Notes: a model not told the origin generated them from the letters alone. A stretch of DNA of 64,000 nucleotides from Linnemannia elongata (GCA_036320915.1 JAXBDG010000003.1:186001-250000); one strand, 5' to 3'. Counted from the first letter of the stretch, positions 35,455 to 46,716 are shown. Numbers and translations: made by a program.

Positions 35455-35546
35455 GTTGTTGCAATCCCACAGCACTACCCTTTTCATGACTACCCTCTGA
35501 TATGACGCCACCAACTGTAAATTTTTTCTAACGCCGCTCTTTTTGT

Positions 35547-35732
35547 ATTGTACGAGATGGGAAACCCACTTCCTGTCAACGTGACTATATTTCTTCAACA
35601 ATTCCAGAGATAAAAAAGAAAACGTGCAGGACCTTGAACCTCACCATCCGCGTAGGAACTTTGCGAGGTAAAAAACTACACTAATAGGGTGGGATGGGCG
35701 GGACATGAAGTGGGTTTCCCATCTCGTACAAT
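35547..35732. repeat. Inverted repeat, 31-bp arms
   Basis: The left arm 35547-35577 and right arm 35702-35732 are reverse complements at 30 of 31 positions. About 124 bp lie between them. The pair interrupts sequence that is continuous at the equivalent place after rRNA fragment A (near 32745), so it may be a small MITE-like insertion or a foldback. Target duplications are unclear. Confidence 0.75.
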
Positions 35733-35769
35733 GTTTATAAGCCGTTGGACAAGTCCTCGGCGAAGAGAG

Positions 35770-36780
35770 ACATTGTACAATATGCGAATACCATAGAAGT
35801 ATATAACATCATACCCTTTCACTCTCTCACTCACACTTTTTCTTACGCCTTTGTTAGTTTTCAAAGATGGGTATACCTGATGAGGTGAGGTCATTCGATT
35901 TATCAGTCAAAGGCAGCTGAATAAGAAAGGAGGACTCTGTATTGTTTGGATGTTGGTTGCATATTGGTGTCAAAGAGTGTGTTTAATTGTCGTCCGAATC
36001 ATGGTATACGTCTGCACAATGGACTTACTAGAGGCAAAAAAAAAGGGGGATCATTCCCTGAATCCAGTCTATTGAAGACAGCCGCCGGCAACTTCGACAT
36101 CCCACCTCGGCTGGATCACGTTCAATCTGAAGTCCAGCACCACCGCACCAGCTCCAAGTACTTCATGAGACGCTTCCTGGCGCAGACAAGGAGGAATAGG
36201 CTGTTGTATTGAGTGGCAGTGCAGAGCATGGAAACGAAGACAGCCGAGACACACAAAATAAAAGAAGCGAACACGACAATGGTGAACACAAGCCGCCCTT
36301 TCTTTCTTTTCTTATTTTCCCTTCCTGTTCAACTTTATGGCCTCACCTTCGCCATCACTGACACTACCTTCATTCAGCTCATCCAACATTCTGTTTCTGC
36401 ATTACGCTTTCATTGTTCACTCATTTTAATTCTACTCCATCTACATCTGATTCACTAAATGCACATAACGCGTCTCGGAGAGTAAGTCACCTTCGACACA
36501 GACGTACAGCAGAGACAAAATTGTCATAGGCATGCTCCTTGCACTCTTCTTCTGACAACTTTCATTTTTTAGTTGTTTTGTTACTAATCAAAGGATCCTA
36601 CAGGAAGATATACTTCTACCCCTACACAGGATAAAAGGCATCCTTCCTCTTCGCCTTTGTAAGAGCGCAGAGTAACCTCTGAAAACAAGAGAGACTATTT
36701 TCACAAAAAAGTCCAATTGCTCACAGGTTTTTCTCCCTCTTTCTTTGATAGAGCATCGCCAAAATACCCTGTCGAAAGAT
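35770..36780 (+). repeat. Copy 2 of the about 1-kb duplicated non-coding block
   Basis: This is homologous to 23190-24180 in the same orientation. It lies upstream of NLR-like gene 2 and ends at a TC-rich stretch preceding the presumed leader. A shorter related start is present at about 32748. Confidence 0.7.
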
Positions 36781-37169
36781 TGCCAACAATAAGCACTGCC
36801 ACGTCGGTGAGTAAACAAAGCGCATGCTCTGAGCGTGTCTTTTATGTTCCAGTTGTGAGAAATCAATGCCAGGAACAGAACCTAATTGAGTGTCTATACT
36901 CTTCCATGTTTGTTTTTTCTGTGAAGACTCAACACACTTTAAACACTCGAACATCCTTCCCCGCCACCTGGTAAACACAAGAGCCATCACTTTGCATTCG
37001 AGACTTATTAGTTTGTATCCTCAGAGAGGTAAATAATTACTGATTGTATGCATATCCGGAGCTTTGCCTCACATTGAACAACAGAGTTACAATACTTATG
37101 CAATTATTTCATAGTAATGTTTACTAACATGCATGCTTGTTTATGTTGTTGTCGTACCCGACTTCAAGC
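36781..37169 (+). promoter_or_regulatory. Leader region of NLR-like gene 2
   Basis: This contains possible splice donors (GTAAAC near 36972, GTAAAT near 37028). By analogy with copies 3-5, a leader intron may end just before the start codon, but no clear acceptor decides this. Confidence 0.35.
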
Positions 37170-40100
37170 ATGACAATGAATAGTGACAATCTTGACCCAG
37201 TTCAACCTGCCAAAAATTCTGGCGCGTTCCGCAAGTTTCTGGGTCTAAAGTCCAAGGACAAGACCTCCTACCAGCCCTCGATCCAGTCCTCATCTCAGCA
37301 AGCGACATCACCACCACCACCGACACTATCAACTTTTGCTCCGCCTGTCAGCAACTGCAACCTCTCCTCTCCTCCCATGAAAATTGATCTATCTCCTAGG
37401 GTCATCTTTTCTGAGAACATTTCCAGCCCTGGCATCAAGACGGCATTGCCTCGCCTTCAGGATCGAATTGAGAAGGTCGAGCAATTGGTCTACTGCAACA
37501 CTCTGCTTCTCCAGCATGCATCGCCGTCTACGCCCAACTTGGACAAGACAGAACTCGAGTGGTTGGAAGTGATGGACAAGGACCCAACGGAGCAGGATCG
37601 ATTGCGTTGGTTGGCGAATAGGATGGTGGAAGAGTTTGTTCGAGACGCCACCAAGGATTCAGTTAAGATTGCTGAGATTGTGGCCCTAGGACCTGTTCTG
37701 GATTGTGAGCACTATCGCAAGTTGCTTTCATCCTTTATCAGCGGATTCAATGATGCGCTTCTTTTGGATGTCGACTTACTCCAGGGTCTTGTTCAGGTGA
37801 TCCAGTCCAACTCTCCAGGCTACGTTGATGCCGATGACTTGATCAAGGTCTTCCGTATCCTCAGGACACGACTGGAGGGCACTCACGGTCAGACTTCCGA
37901 GTACTCTTTCCATCTTACTCTGGCTGTCTCGAGGCTGCTTGATGTCATGGCAGAGCATCAAGTCCAGGATCTGAACCGCGTAGAGGATCATGAGCCCCTG
38001 GCTGGAATCCTGTCGGGTTTGAAGGGTAGCTCGGATCCATACCTCATGTACCAGGTATGCTACGCGTTCCAAGCTCTGCAGTATGTTCCTAATGACGAGA
38101 CTCCCCTCCAAGCAGTTCTTCGCCACTCTACCGGGATCGCCAGCGGTCTGATCAAAGTCTCAGGGCTGATGAAGCTGGATCTGGAGGCAATTGTAAAGGG
38201 ACTTGGAGATCTCCAGGAGGCTGTTGGAGGTGTCTTTGGCATCGCGAGCACAGCCTACAAAGGTATCTGTTCCGTGATGGAGAGCGGACGAGGAGTTATG
38301 GACATTCTGAAGGAGGGATATGGATCAGGCAAGAAGCGACCTTGGTATGCTGCCATCCGCGCTGCCTATGCTCTCGTTCAGGCCGGTCAGCTGAACGATC
38401 TTAATCAACTCGTCTACGAGGCACCCTGTCGCCGTGACCCATTGTTCCAGTGGGGTATCTGCCAATTGCTGGGCGAGATCGCGTCCGACGTTATCTGGGA
38501 TACCGCTGTCCGCAAGCAAGTCATCGATTTGCTAGGAGATCTCTACAAGTTCGATGTAGAGTGGGGCCAGGATGAAAGCGTAAAGGCTTGGATGCTCAAC
38601 ATCATCCACCAAATCAGCACCGGCACTGACCAGGCAGTCGGCACACACGCTTGCGCCTTACTCACAGAGCTCAAACAGGACCAAGACACCGCTATCAATC
38701 TTCTTTACCCACTAAGGAACCGCCTTCCCCTACCACCAACGTCGCCACTTCTCGCCCGTGTCTTGATCATCCCCGACATCGAGTATGATCTGTACAGATT
38801 GAGGCTGCAGCGACTTGAGGAGCACAGGCTAGGTGTATACATCCCTCCCCAGGCAAAACCTAGCTTGCAGGCGGGTAACGATTTGCTGTTTCCGCTCATG
38901 GAGAAGGCACTGGAGTTTTTGAAGAGTCATCGACAGGTGTTCTTGGTGCTGGGCGATTCTGGTGCCGGCAAGTCGACATTCAACCTAGAGCTGGAACACA
39001 CCCTTTGGAACAACTACAAAAAGTACGGACCCATCCCTCTCTATATCAACCTCCCCACCATCGACGATCCGGCACATGATCTCATCGAAAAGCAGCTCCA
39101 GTATCACAGCTTCTCGGAGGACCAGATCCGTGAGATGAAGCTGTACCGTCAATTTATTCTCATCTGCGACGGATATGACGAAAGCCAACTCAAGGTCAAC
39201 ATCCATACCACCAACCAGTTCAATCAGCCAGGGCAGTGGCAGGTGAAGGTCGTCATCAGTTGCCGCACCCAATATCTCGGACAAGACTACCGCTCTCGCT
39301 TCCAACCCCAGCCCATTGATCGATACCAGCGTGTTGCGACAGATCTTTTCCAGGAGGCTGTCGTCGCCGCGTTCACAAGAGCTCAAATACAGCAGTATAT
39401 TGACGAGTATGTCAAGGAGCTACCTGCAGTCGACCCTATCCAGCAGAGGCCATCGTGGACCGCGGAGGAATACATGGACAAACTGGTCAACATCCCCAAC
39501 CTCATGGACTTGGTATCGAATCCTTTCCTCCTGACCCTGGCTCTGGATGCCCTCCCAGCTGTAGTTGCGTCCAAGGAGGACCTTTCAACAATCCGTATTA
39601 CACGCGTGCAGTTGTACGATAGTTTTGTGAAGCGATGGCTCGAGGTCAACCGTATACGACTAGAAGCCAGTCCGCTGAACAGAGACGAGCGTGCGGAGCT
39701 AGACATGCTTATCGAGGACAGTTTTCTCTACCATGGTATCCACTACCAGAAGGATCTTTCTACCGCCATCTTCATCGACCATGCAGGAAACCCCGTCGTC
39801 AAATACACCCATCTTCGCGAAAAGAACACCTGGAAGGCCACGTTCTTTAGCCCCACTGGCCAAGCCAAGCTGCTCCGAGAGTCAAGTACGGTGAAACGGT
39901 CGGGCGCCTTCTTTCGATTCCTCCATCGGTCTCTCCTGGAGTACTTTTATTCAAGGACGATATATGACCCTCTCGATTATGACGAGAAAGATGATGATGG
40001 ACTCGACGAGCGAGAATCAGGTCCTGATCTCATGACATGCCTGGCTCGGATGAACATTATCAAGGAACCGTCGATCCTTCAGTTTTTGGCTGAGCGAGTG

Positions 40101-42692
40101 CCACAGGATCTTTGCTTTCGACAACAACTCTTGGATGCGATTGAAAAGTCCAAGGTGGATGCAAGCGTGGCGCTGGCGGCGGCCAATGCTATCTCGATTT
40201 TGGTCAAGGCTGGCGTTTCTTTCAACGGCGCCGACTTTCGTGGTATCAGGATCCCAGGCGCCGATGTCTCTGACGGCCAGTTTGATTCCGCTCAGTTCCA
40301 AGGTGCTGACCTGACAGTTGTCGATTTCTCAAGGACCTGGTTGCGGAATTCGGATTTCAGCGGCTCACAGCTAGATGATGCGCGATTCGGAGAGTTACCT
40401 TTCATTGAAGTTGATTGCTCTGTCACGGTCTGTGTCTACTCGCCCGACGGATCGATGCTTGCCGCCGGTTTAGAGTCCGGAAACATTGACATTTACAACA
40501 CCACTACCTGGGAAAGGATCCATTGCCTCAAGGATGTTCACCTAGTCCGTGCTATCGCATTCTCACCTGACGGTCAGAAACTCGTCTCCTCGGGCCATGG
40601 TCGGACCGTCCGGCTGAGAGATATCGCCAGCGGCAAAGATGTGTTGGCCATGAAGGGACATAGTAGTATTGTCAAGTCTGTGGCGTTTTCGCCTTGCGGC
40701 AAGCAGATAGCCTCGTCTAGTCATGAGCTGAGGTTGTGGGATTCACAGACCGGAGAGTGTCTTTTTATTTTGGTGGGTCACACTTGGGTTGTGACGAGTG
40801 TCATATATTCGCCTGAGGGGGGACAGTTCGTGTCGGGGAGTGAGGATGGAACGATTCGTTTCTGGGATCCGGCGACAGGGGAGGCAGGGGATATTCTGAG
40901 TCCATCGCTGGGGAAGGTGCATCGGCTTGCATATTCTCATGATGGCCAATGGATTGCTTCAGGTCACAAGGACGGTGGATTGCAGTTGTGGAACGCGGTT
41001 ACCAAAGAGGCGGGTCCTATCCTCCAAGGACATAGGGAATCAGTTACAGGGATCGCCTTTTCTCCAGCCAGTCAGTGGCTCGTCTCGTCCAGCGAGGATG
41101 GTACGTTGAAGCTCTGGGATGTGTCGACAGGCGCCCTTTTGTCTAGTCTGGTCGGCCACCAGAATTTTGTCAATGACGTCGCCGTTTCACCGAAGGGTCT
41201 ACAGATGGCAACAGGAGGAGCAGACAAGAAAATTCGACTATGGGAGACCAGCTCTAGTCGATCGTCGTCGGGTGCTGAGCTGCCGGGGCAGAGCGGCGAC
41301 AGAGGTCCAGTCTGGAGGGCGGCTTATTCTTCCGACGGTCGATCTGTTGTCACCATTTCCGATCACGCCTTCCGACAATGGGATGCGTTGACAGGAACAC
41401 CTGGCTCTTTTTCTTTCAACTTTGCAGCACCACTTTGGATGGAGTCGGCAGAATTTTCGCCCGACCGCGGTCAGATCGCTTCTTGTGGCGAGAGCGAGGG
41501 GTCAATCCAGTTGTGGGACACTCGTACAGGCGCAGTAGGACGCTACTTGGAGGGTCATGCTAGTCGTGTTGTCGAGTTGTCTTATTCTCCCTGCGGTCGG
41601 TGGATGGCCTCTGCGAGCTGGGACAACATTGTGCGGATCTGGGATCTAAACGATCCACAGCAGCAGTGCCATGTTATTCCTGGCACAGGTGATGAGATCT
41701 ACGAGGCTGTCGGAGACCTGGTGTTCACGCGGAGTGATCCTCCTCGTCTTGTGATCGGGTCTTCGAATGGCGTTGTTCGGCTCTTTGATCCGCTGTCAGG
41801 AGAGATGGTGATGTCGAAGAAGTTGACAACAGCCAGAGTTCAGCAACTGGCGTCTTCGCCCGATGGTCAACAGCTTGCACTGGGAATTAATTTTTCGATC
41901 CACCTCTGGGATATGCAGTCGGAGAAGCCTAGTATGGAGCTGAAGGGGCATACCAGCTACGTCTATTCCATTGCTTACTCTCCATGCGGTGAATGGATTG
42001 CCTCCAGTAGTGATGACAGGACAGCACGCCTATGGCATCGGCAGTCGAAGGAGGAGGAAGAAATTTGGTCATGCGTCTCTGTGGTCCGCGGATTCTTCGG
42101 CACCGTTCAGAACATCGCCTGGAACCCAATCATCCCCATGGAGTTCCTGACAGGATGTCTTGACGGATCTGTCCGCGTTTGGCGAGTTATCCTGAACGAC
42201 GGTGGTGACGAGGATACTGTTGCGGTGAAGTTGGTCTGGGGCTCGAATCTAAGGATCCTCTGTGCCGAGGGCGTGGCGTTCAAGGATGCCGTTGGTCTTG
42301 ATCCGATCCATAGCAAGCTGTTGGGTCAGCGCGGTGTTGTTGAAGGTGTTGTTCCTGCTGGAGGAGGAGATGGATGGGGTGAAGGTGAGACTGCCACTGG
42401 TGGAGGGAATGGATGGAGCTTTAGTGGAGGTGTGGTCACAGCTGGAGATGTATGGGGTGACAGTGGGGCTGTGGTCACTGGAGGTGATACTTGGGGCGAT
42501 GCTGGAGGAGTGGGCAATTGCGGAGATACTTGGGGTGATGGAGGAGAGATGAGCATAGCAGGAGATGCATGGGGGGAAGAGGCTGCTGTGGTCAGTGACG
42601 GAAACGAGTGGGGTGACGAAAGCGCTTTGGTTGTAGAGGGAGATGAATGGGGCGTCGATGAGGCTGTGGTCACAGGAGGTGATGAGTGGTAA
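37170..42692 (+). CDS. NLR-like STAND protein 2: helical N-terminus, NACHT, pentapeptide-like linker, WD40, Trp-Gly tail
   Basis: The start chosen is the ATG at 37170 (MTMNSDN), which matches the MTKGS-type starts of copies 3 and 5; an in-frame ATG at 37143 is an alternative. The product is about 1840 residues without introns. A Ser/Pro-rich N-terminus precedes a helical domain (RWLANRMVEEFVRDATKDSV, HYRKLLSSFISGF). NACHT has GDSGAGKST at about 596 and FILICDGYDE at about 662. A pentapeptide-like block (FRGIRIPGADVSDGQFDSA) is at about 1020-1077, and about 14 WD40 blades run to about 1690. A conserved LLGQRG motif follows. Unlike the other copies, about 110 residues are added at the C-terminus with eight or nine Trp-Gly units (GDTWGDAG-like), strongly acidic. 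Cytosolic or nuclear localisation is expected. No lesions are seen. Confidence 0.9.
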   Translation: MTMNSDNLDPVQPAKNSGAFRKFLGLKSKDKTSYQPSIQSSSQQATSPPPPTLSTFAPPVSNCNLSSPPMKIDLSPRVIFSENISSPGIKTALPRLQDRIEKVEQLVYCNTLLLQHASPSTPNLDKTELEWLEVMDKDPTEQDRLRWLANRMVEEFVRDATKDSVKIAEIVALGPVLDCEHYRKLLSSFISGFNDALLLDVDLLQGLVQVIQSNSPGYVDADDLIKVFRILRTRLEGTHGQTSEYSFHLTLAVSRLLDVMAEHQVQDLNRVEDHEPLAGILSGLKGSSDPYLMYQVCYAFQALQYVPNDETPLQAVLRHSTGIASGLIKVSGLMKLDLEAIVKGLGDLQEAVGGVFGIASTAYKGICSVMESGRGVMDILKEGYGSGKKRPWYAAIRAAYALVQAGQLNDLNQLVYEAPCRRDPLFQWGICQLLGEIASDVIWDTAVRKQVIDLLGDLYKFDVEWGQDESVKAWMLNIIHQISTGTDQAVGTHACALLTELKQDQDTAINLLYPLRNRLPLPPTSPLLARVLIIPDIEYDLYRLRLQRLEEHRLGVYIPPQAKPSLQAGNDLLFPLMEKALEFLKSHRQVFLVLGDSGAGKSTFNLELEHTLWNNYKKYGPIPLYINLPTIDDPAHDLIEKQLQYHSFSEDQIREMKLYRQFILICDGYDESQLKVNIHTTNQFNQPGQWQVKVVISCRTQYLGQDYRSRFQPQPIDRYQRVATDLFQEAVVAAFTRAQIQQYIDEYVKELPAVDPIQQRPSWTAEEYMDKLVNIPNLMDLVSNPFLLTLALDALPAVVASKEDLSTIRITRVQLYDSFVKRWLEVNRIRLEASPLNRDERAELDMLIEDSFLYHGIHYQKDLSTAIFIDHAGNPVVKYTHLREKNTWKATFFSPTGQAKLLRESSTVKRSGAFFRFLHRSLLEYFYSRTIYDPLDYDEKDDDGLDERESGPDLMTCLARMNIIKEPSILQFLAERVPQDLCFRQQLLDAIEKSKVDASVALAAANAISILVKAGVSFNGADFRGIRIPGADVSDGQFDSAQFQGADLTVVDFSRTWLRNSDFSGSQLDDARFGELPFIEVDCSVTVCVYSPDGSMLAAGLESGNIDIYNTTTWERIHCLKDVHLVRAIAFSPDGQKLVSSGHGRTVRLRDIASGKDVLAMKGHSSIVKSVAFSPCGKQIASSSHELRLWDSQTGECLFILVGHTWVVTSVIYSPEGGQFVSGSEDGTIRFWDPATGEAGDILSPSLGKVHRLAYSHDGQWIASGHKDGGLQLWNAVTKEAGPILQGHRESVTGIAFSPASQWLVSSSEDGTLKLWDVSTGALLSSLVGHQNFVNDVAVSPKGLQMATGGADKKIRLWETSSSRSSSGAELPGQSGDRGPVWRAAYSSDGRSVVTISDHAFRQWDALTGTPGSFSFNFAAPLWMESAEFSPDRGQIASCGESEGSIQLWDTRTGAVGRYLEGHASRVVELSYSPCGRWMASASWDNIVRIWDLNDPQQQCHVIPGTGDEIYEAVGDLVFTRSDPPRLVIGSSNGVVRLFDPLSGEMVMSKKLTTARVQQLASSPDGQQLALGINFSIHLWDMQSEKPSMELKGHTSYVYSIAYSPCGEWIASSSDDRTARLWHRQSKEEEEIWSCVSVVRGFFGTVQNIAWNPIIPMEFLTGCLDGSVRVWRVILNDGGDEDTVAVKLVWGSNLRILCAEGVAFKDAVGLDPIHSKLLGQRGVVEGVVPAGGGDGWGEGETATGGGNGWSFSGGVVTAGDVWGDSGAVVTGGDTWGDAGGVGNCGDTWGDGGEMSIAGDAWGEEAAVVSDGNEWGDESALVVEGDEWGVDEAVVTGGDEW
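42343..42692 (+). repeat. Trp-Gly tandem repeat encoding the tail of NLR-like protein 2
   Basis: The tail shows a period of about 14-18 residues with core D/N-x-W-G-D/E (DGWGEG, DVWGDS, DTWGDA, DTWGDG, DAWGEE, NEWGDE, DEWGVD, DEW). At DNA level the unit is about 45-54 nt with a GGxGATxxxTGGGG core. Unit degeneracy shows it is not a very recent expansion. Confidence 0.85.
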
Positions 42693-43996
42693 TGTTGTGG
42701 TTGTGGAGGAAAAATAAATGATCAAACCTGTTTACCCTTTGGATCTCTGACTGACATGCTGATAACTCTATTTTATTTGAGATCGTGTTTTGGTGTTTCT
42801 ACAGATCAGTTTGGGAAGTCCCAGATATCCGTTTGAGAGAACGGCTCGACCCCACCTGACCTTGAAGAATAGCCTTGCTCAGTTTGTCTTTGTTCCCTTT
42901 AAACCAACTTCGTGCCCTTTTGCATAGTATCTCACTAGGCATGAAAAAGAAGGTCCAGTGAAAAATGAATACAATGAATGTTGATGATAAAAGCACCATG
43001 GGTTTTCTGTCAAACAATTCAAAAAAGTCAAGCAACACTCATCCGCATATACAAATACCACCTTTTCTTGCTTGCCGCCCCGCTCGCACTTTTGTTCACA
43101 CCTACCCTTTGCTCTCCCTCAACTCATTCATTCGTCCCTTCATCACCTTCCCTTTTGCCATCACCTTCCCTCTTTTTGTCGTCACCTCTGCCTTCTCCAT
43201 CTCACATCTCTTACTTGATTACACCTTCTTGATCATCACAACCGGCGTCTCTCCATCTCCTAACTATCACCATCTCTTTCTTTACTTTTCTCGCTCTCCC
43301 TCTTTTTTCGCGCTCAACAGCCACCGTAGTCGACACTTTTATTCCTCTCCTCGCTCCTTTTGCTTTTCCTTTAACAGCCAGATAAAAATTTCAAAAGGAC
43401 TACCTCTTTTATCTGTAAGGTACGAGACAAGAGACGAGCTTTTGATCCGAAGAATGTATTGGTGGCCCATTCTTTTTGAGTGAACTATGGAGCTTTCAAA
43501 ACATTCTTTTATACGCAGACGACGGTGTGATGCCGACGTGAGGGTCTTTTCCTTTGCTATTTTCATGTATTCATCCTTTGCCTCTTCTAGCTGTCGCTTT
43601 TTTTAATTCTTTCCTTGCTTCTCGTTCTTCATGCACCCTCTCACCTATTCAATATATCTCACATATCATCCTTCATTTTTACGTCCTTCTCTTGATTTAT
43701 TCATTCCCTTCCTTCCTTTCCATTTTCTCAATAATCACCTCTCACCTTCGCCAACCTCTTTCTCCAACTCGCTCTCTCTCTCTCTCTCTCTCTCTCTACC
43801 TTGGCTGTTTTCCAAGTTCAGTACGCACAAAAACTTTCGTCAACGCAAATAAGAAAGCCCCGCTGCGACCACCCCTCTTCATCCTAAAGCCTCTCTCTGT
43901 ACGGTGGAATCTCAGTCATTCGCACTCGGTTCACACAATCAGTTAATTCAAAAATTATCGACATCCTCCATCCTCATTAACCGGATACAATCAAGC
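42693..43996. other. Intergenic region; 3' flank of NLR-like gene 2 and promoter of the next gene
   Basis: The sequence from about 43030 has a pyrimidine-rich composition with CATCACC/CATC-rich stretches, similar in style to the flanks downstream of copies 3-5 at 47150, 54050 and 60330. A CT dinucleotide run lies at about 43772-43798. Open frames here are low complexity and unsupported. Confidence 0.45.
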
Positions 43997-44756
43997 ATGA
44001 GCGGAACAGACTTCCCTTGTGAGTGAGAGCGAGAAACATTATGCACTGACATTTTCTTCTACTTTTCTTTTACTGTTCTCTGCCTACATTCTGTCTACTT
44101 TTTAGTCTCCACTCCAAGCTAAGCCAACGCAGACTCTCCCTCCTTCCTTCGCCAGTTGAGTGTGTGTGTGCGCTGAGCAGGACAACCTACTTCTTTCTCC
44201 TCCCATAAATTGTCGTGGCGCGTGCGTTTTCATAAGGTACGGTTGGTATGGTCAATGCGCTTAGGTCAGTTGCTTTTTTGTCGAGCCCTTCACGAAAATT
44301 CTTACCAACAAACAAACCCTTGCTTCTCCAACAGACACGATGGATCCTTATGAAGTGGTTGTTTACATGCGAAAAGGAGAATTGCATGCGGAGATCAGGG
44401 GAGTTTTGGAAAGAATCTTCTCAATGGACCACATCAACTACTTTACAACGGATGCAAGCGATGAAGAATGCGTGCAACGAACCAAAGAATTCGCAAGAAA
44501 CCACCAAGTGCCCAACTTTTTCATCATCAGCGACGGTTTAATGACTAATGATGGAAGACCTTACGTAGCGGTTTACATCAAGTTCAAGACCCTCAACTGG
44601 GATGATTCCGTTCGACTTCTTGCCACCAAAGGTCCAGTTGGAACAATCGCCGTGGCAGGGATGGTGTACAACAGAACGCAAGAGGAACTACTGGATGAGG
44701 CAACTTACTGGGAAAATGGCATCCTGGACTTTGTGGGGTATGACGGATATTATTGA
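43997..44756 (+). CDS. Hypothetical 147-residue protein (2 exons)
   Basis: The main exon encodes MDPYEVVVYMRKGELHAE... to YDGYY and a TGA at 44754-44756. An upstream ATG at 43997 (MSGTDFP) is followed by a GTGAGT donor at 44019. A CAACAG acceptor ends at 44334. Joining 43997..44018 to 44335..44756 keeps the frame and adds nine residues; without it the protein would start at 44340 with 138 residues. The protein is acidic, has no signal peptide or transmembrane segment, and has alternating alpha/beta character. I do not recognise the family. Its codon use is mixed. It is followed by an A tract at 44777-44793. Confidence 0.6.
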
Positions 44757-45286
44757 GCTCCATTCAATGTGCTCTTAAAAAAAAAAAAAAAAAGCTCCTC
44801 CGGTAGCAACATCGGCTCGATCAACTCTCACAACCGTCAATCTAGCCCAACAGCTTTAGTTATCAGCTGGTACAATACGAATATTTAGAAAAATGGTTGG
44901 CTGCAATGACGCCTCCCAAAGACCGACAAGGCGAAATGCACTTGAAAAAAACGTTCTTGTTATTTTCGCACTTGACATGGCGCTGCTGTATCAATGCGTT
45001 TTTCAAAATAGGAGAAATCGCCCGCACGGTCTTCCTCAATCAGCCCCAACACCGGACTCTCTCAGTAGACACTGACTCATGTCAGGGACCACCCCTCGAA
45101 CTCGTTCTTGAGGAGACTGTTTAACTCATCTGCTCACCAGGAAAGATCAGTGCTCCATGCGATCGCGACTGTCCCGCTCGGTCCCGTCGGCTTGTCCACC
45201 AGAACTCTCAAGGGGCATCTCTGGTGTTGGCATTGATCATACACACATAAATTTGTTTCCCCGAGGTCGAACAAGACTGTTCCACA
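44757..45286. other. Intergenic region
   Basis: This region precedes the decayed NLR-like copy and probably contains its former upstream sequence. A 17-A tract lies at about 44777-44793. No gene is supported. Confidence 0.4.
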
Positions 45287-46716
45287 ATGCCCGTTGCTGC
45301 TGTCGTAAGCGAAGACGATACCTTGGGTATGCTCCCGATAGTTCAAGAGCCTTGCATTTCTACCAGCTCATTGGAGGTCGAAAGAGAGGTATTGGCAGCC
45401 ATATATCCCATCATCAGCCAGCCTTGGTTGACCATTTTCCCTCAGAACGTCGCCACCCTACCCTGTGTCTGTCTTGCCCCTGCCAGGAAATCGCTTGAAA
45501 GATACTACACAGCTGGCCTACTGGGATAATTTGCTCCGCATGCACTTGACACCCTCCTCGGCAGCTGCGGTCACTCATACGCCACTTGAAAAGACTCAGC
45601 ATGATTGATCGTGCCTTGTGCGGAAAGCAAGAGGGGAGCAAGCAGGATCCACTGGCTCATGCAGGGGTTTGTCAATGACTTTGCAGCAAACAGTCTCAAG
45701 AGTACAGAGATTTTCTCCAAGGTCCTTCTTGCTCCATACCTCGAAGAGAAATACTATCGCAAGCTGCTCAACTGTGTTATCGACGAATTCAAGGCCTCGA
45801 CATTGCTGAATATCGACCAGCTGCAGGAACTGGTCCAGCTTGTCGAAACTGCCTCACCAGAGTGCCTGGGTAGCTTTCTTTCGAGTTTCTGAATTCTTTC
45901 AGGATCATGTTCACGGGTTTATCTCCAGATCCTAGTGGAAAGGTCGCTGGCACGGTTGAAGACGACTCTATCCGACTAAGGAATCTTCAAACTGGCGCAG
46001 AAGAACTCGTATCGCATCCTGCGGCTGTCGAATTGTATCCTCAGACATGGACATGGGGGTGTGCTTGTGGGACCTCGAAAGCACCGAGCAGAATCGTCTT
46101 CTTTCTGCCCTGGAGAAGATAGCTCATCTATCGAAAATATCCCCTAATTGACTACAGATCGCTGTCGGCTCTGCACATGATACCGTTTACCTTCTTGATC
46201 GTCTGTCGGGAGACCTGTCGTCCTTAACATGGATGATTTAGATATTCGGGCACTAGCGCTATTTTCAACCAGCCAGCTGTCAGTCTGGAAGGACGCACGA
46301 GACGATTCTTTCCCATTTCCTACTCGGCATGTGGGCAGTGAATCGCCTCCGGCAGTGACGACAAGTCGGTTCGGCTTTGGCGTCAACAATAACCCAACGA
46401 GACTGAGGACTGGTTTTGTGTCGCAACTATCCATGGATTCTTTCACCAAATTTGTGGTATCTCCTGACATCCGATGTTCCCATTGGAGTTCGTCATTGCT
46501 TACTGGAATGGATTTCTCCGAATTTTGTGAGTGTCGACCAGCGATGGACGTGTTGTAGTGAGGCAGCTGTGGGAGCCCAACTTCAGGAACCTTTGTGCCG
46601 CCGATGTGATCCTCGACGACATTACTGGTCTGAGCTCGAACAACAAGATGGTGCTAACCCAACGTGGTGCCATTTACATCCCTTCAGCCTTCAAGAGGAT
46701 GAACAGTGAGGAGTAA
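45287..46716 (+). pseudogene. Heavily deleted NLR-like (NACHT-WD40) pseudogene
   Basis: Pieces of the family appear in the correct order but different frames. SQPWLTIFPQNVA (about 45415) matches the N-terminus of copy 1. YYRKLLNCVIDEFKASTLLNIDQLQELVQLVETASPE (about 45750-45870) matches its helical domain. A WD-like piece (LSPDPSGKVAGTVEDDSIRLRNLQTG) is at about 45920. The C-terminal cap (VVVRQLWEPNFRNL...ITGLSSNNKMVLTQRGAIYIP...MNSEE) is at about 46540-46716. The whole NACHT, pentapeptide-like and most WD40 sequence is missing. It is therefore a remnant about a quarter of full length. Confidence 0.85.

Noticed and set aside
42249..42725. Long minus-strand open frames opposite the Trp-Gly tail
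   Set aside because: They are shadows created by the repetitive, stop-poor DNA of the tail; they start on non-ATG codons or have low-complexity content.
42965..43483. 172-residue plus-strand protein after NLR-like gene 2
   Set aside because: It is compositionally biased (Ser/Phe/Leu/His from CT-rich DNA), resembles the untranslated flanks of other copies and has no conserved counterpart.
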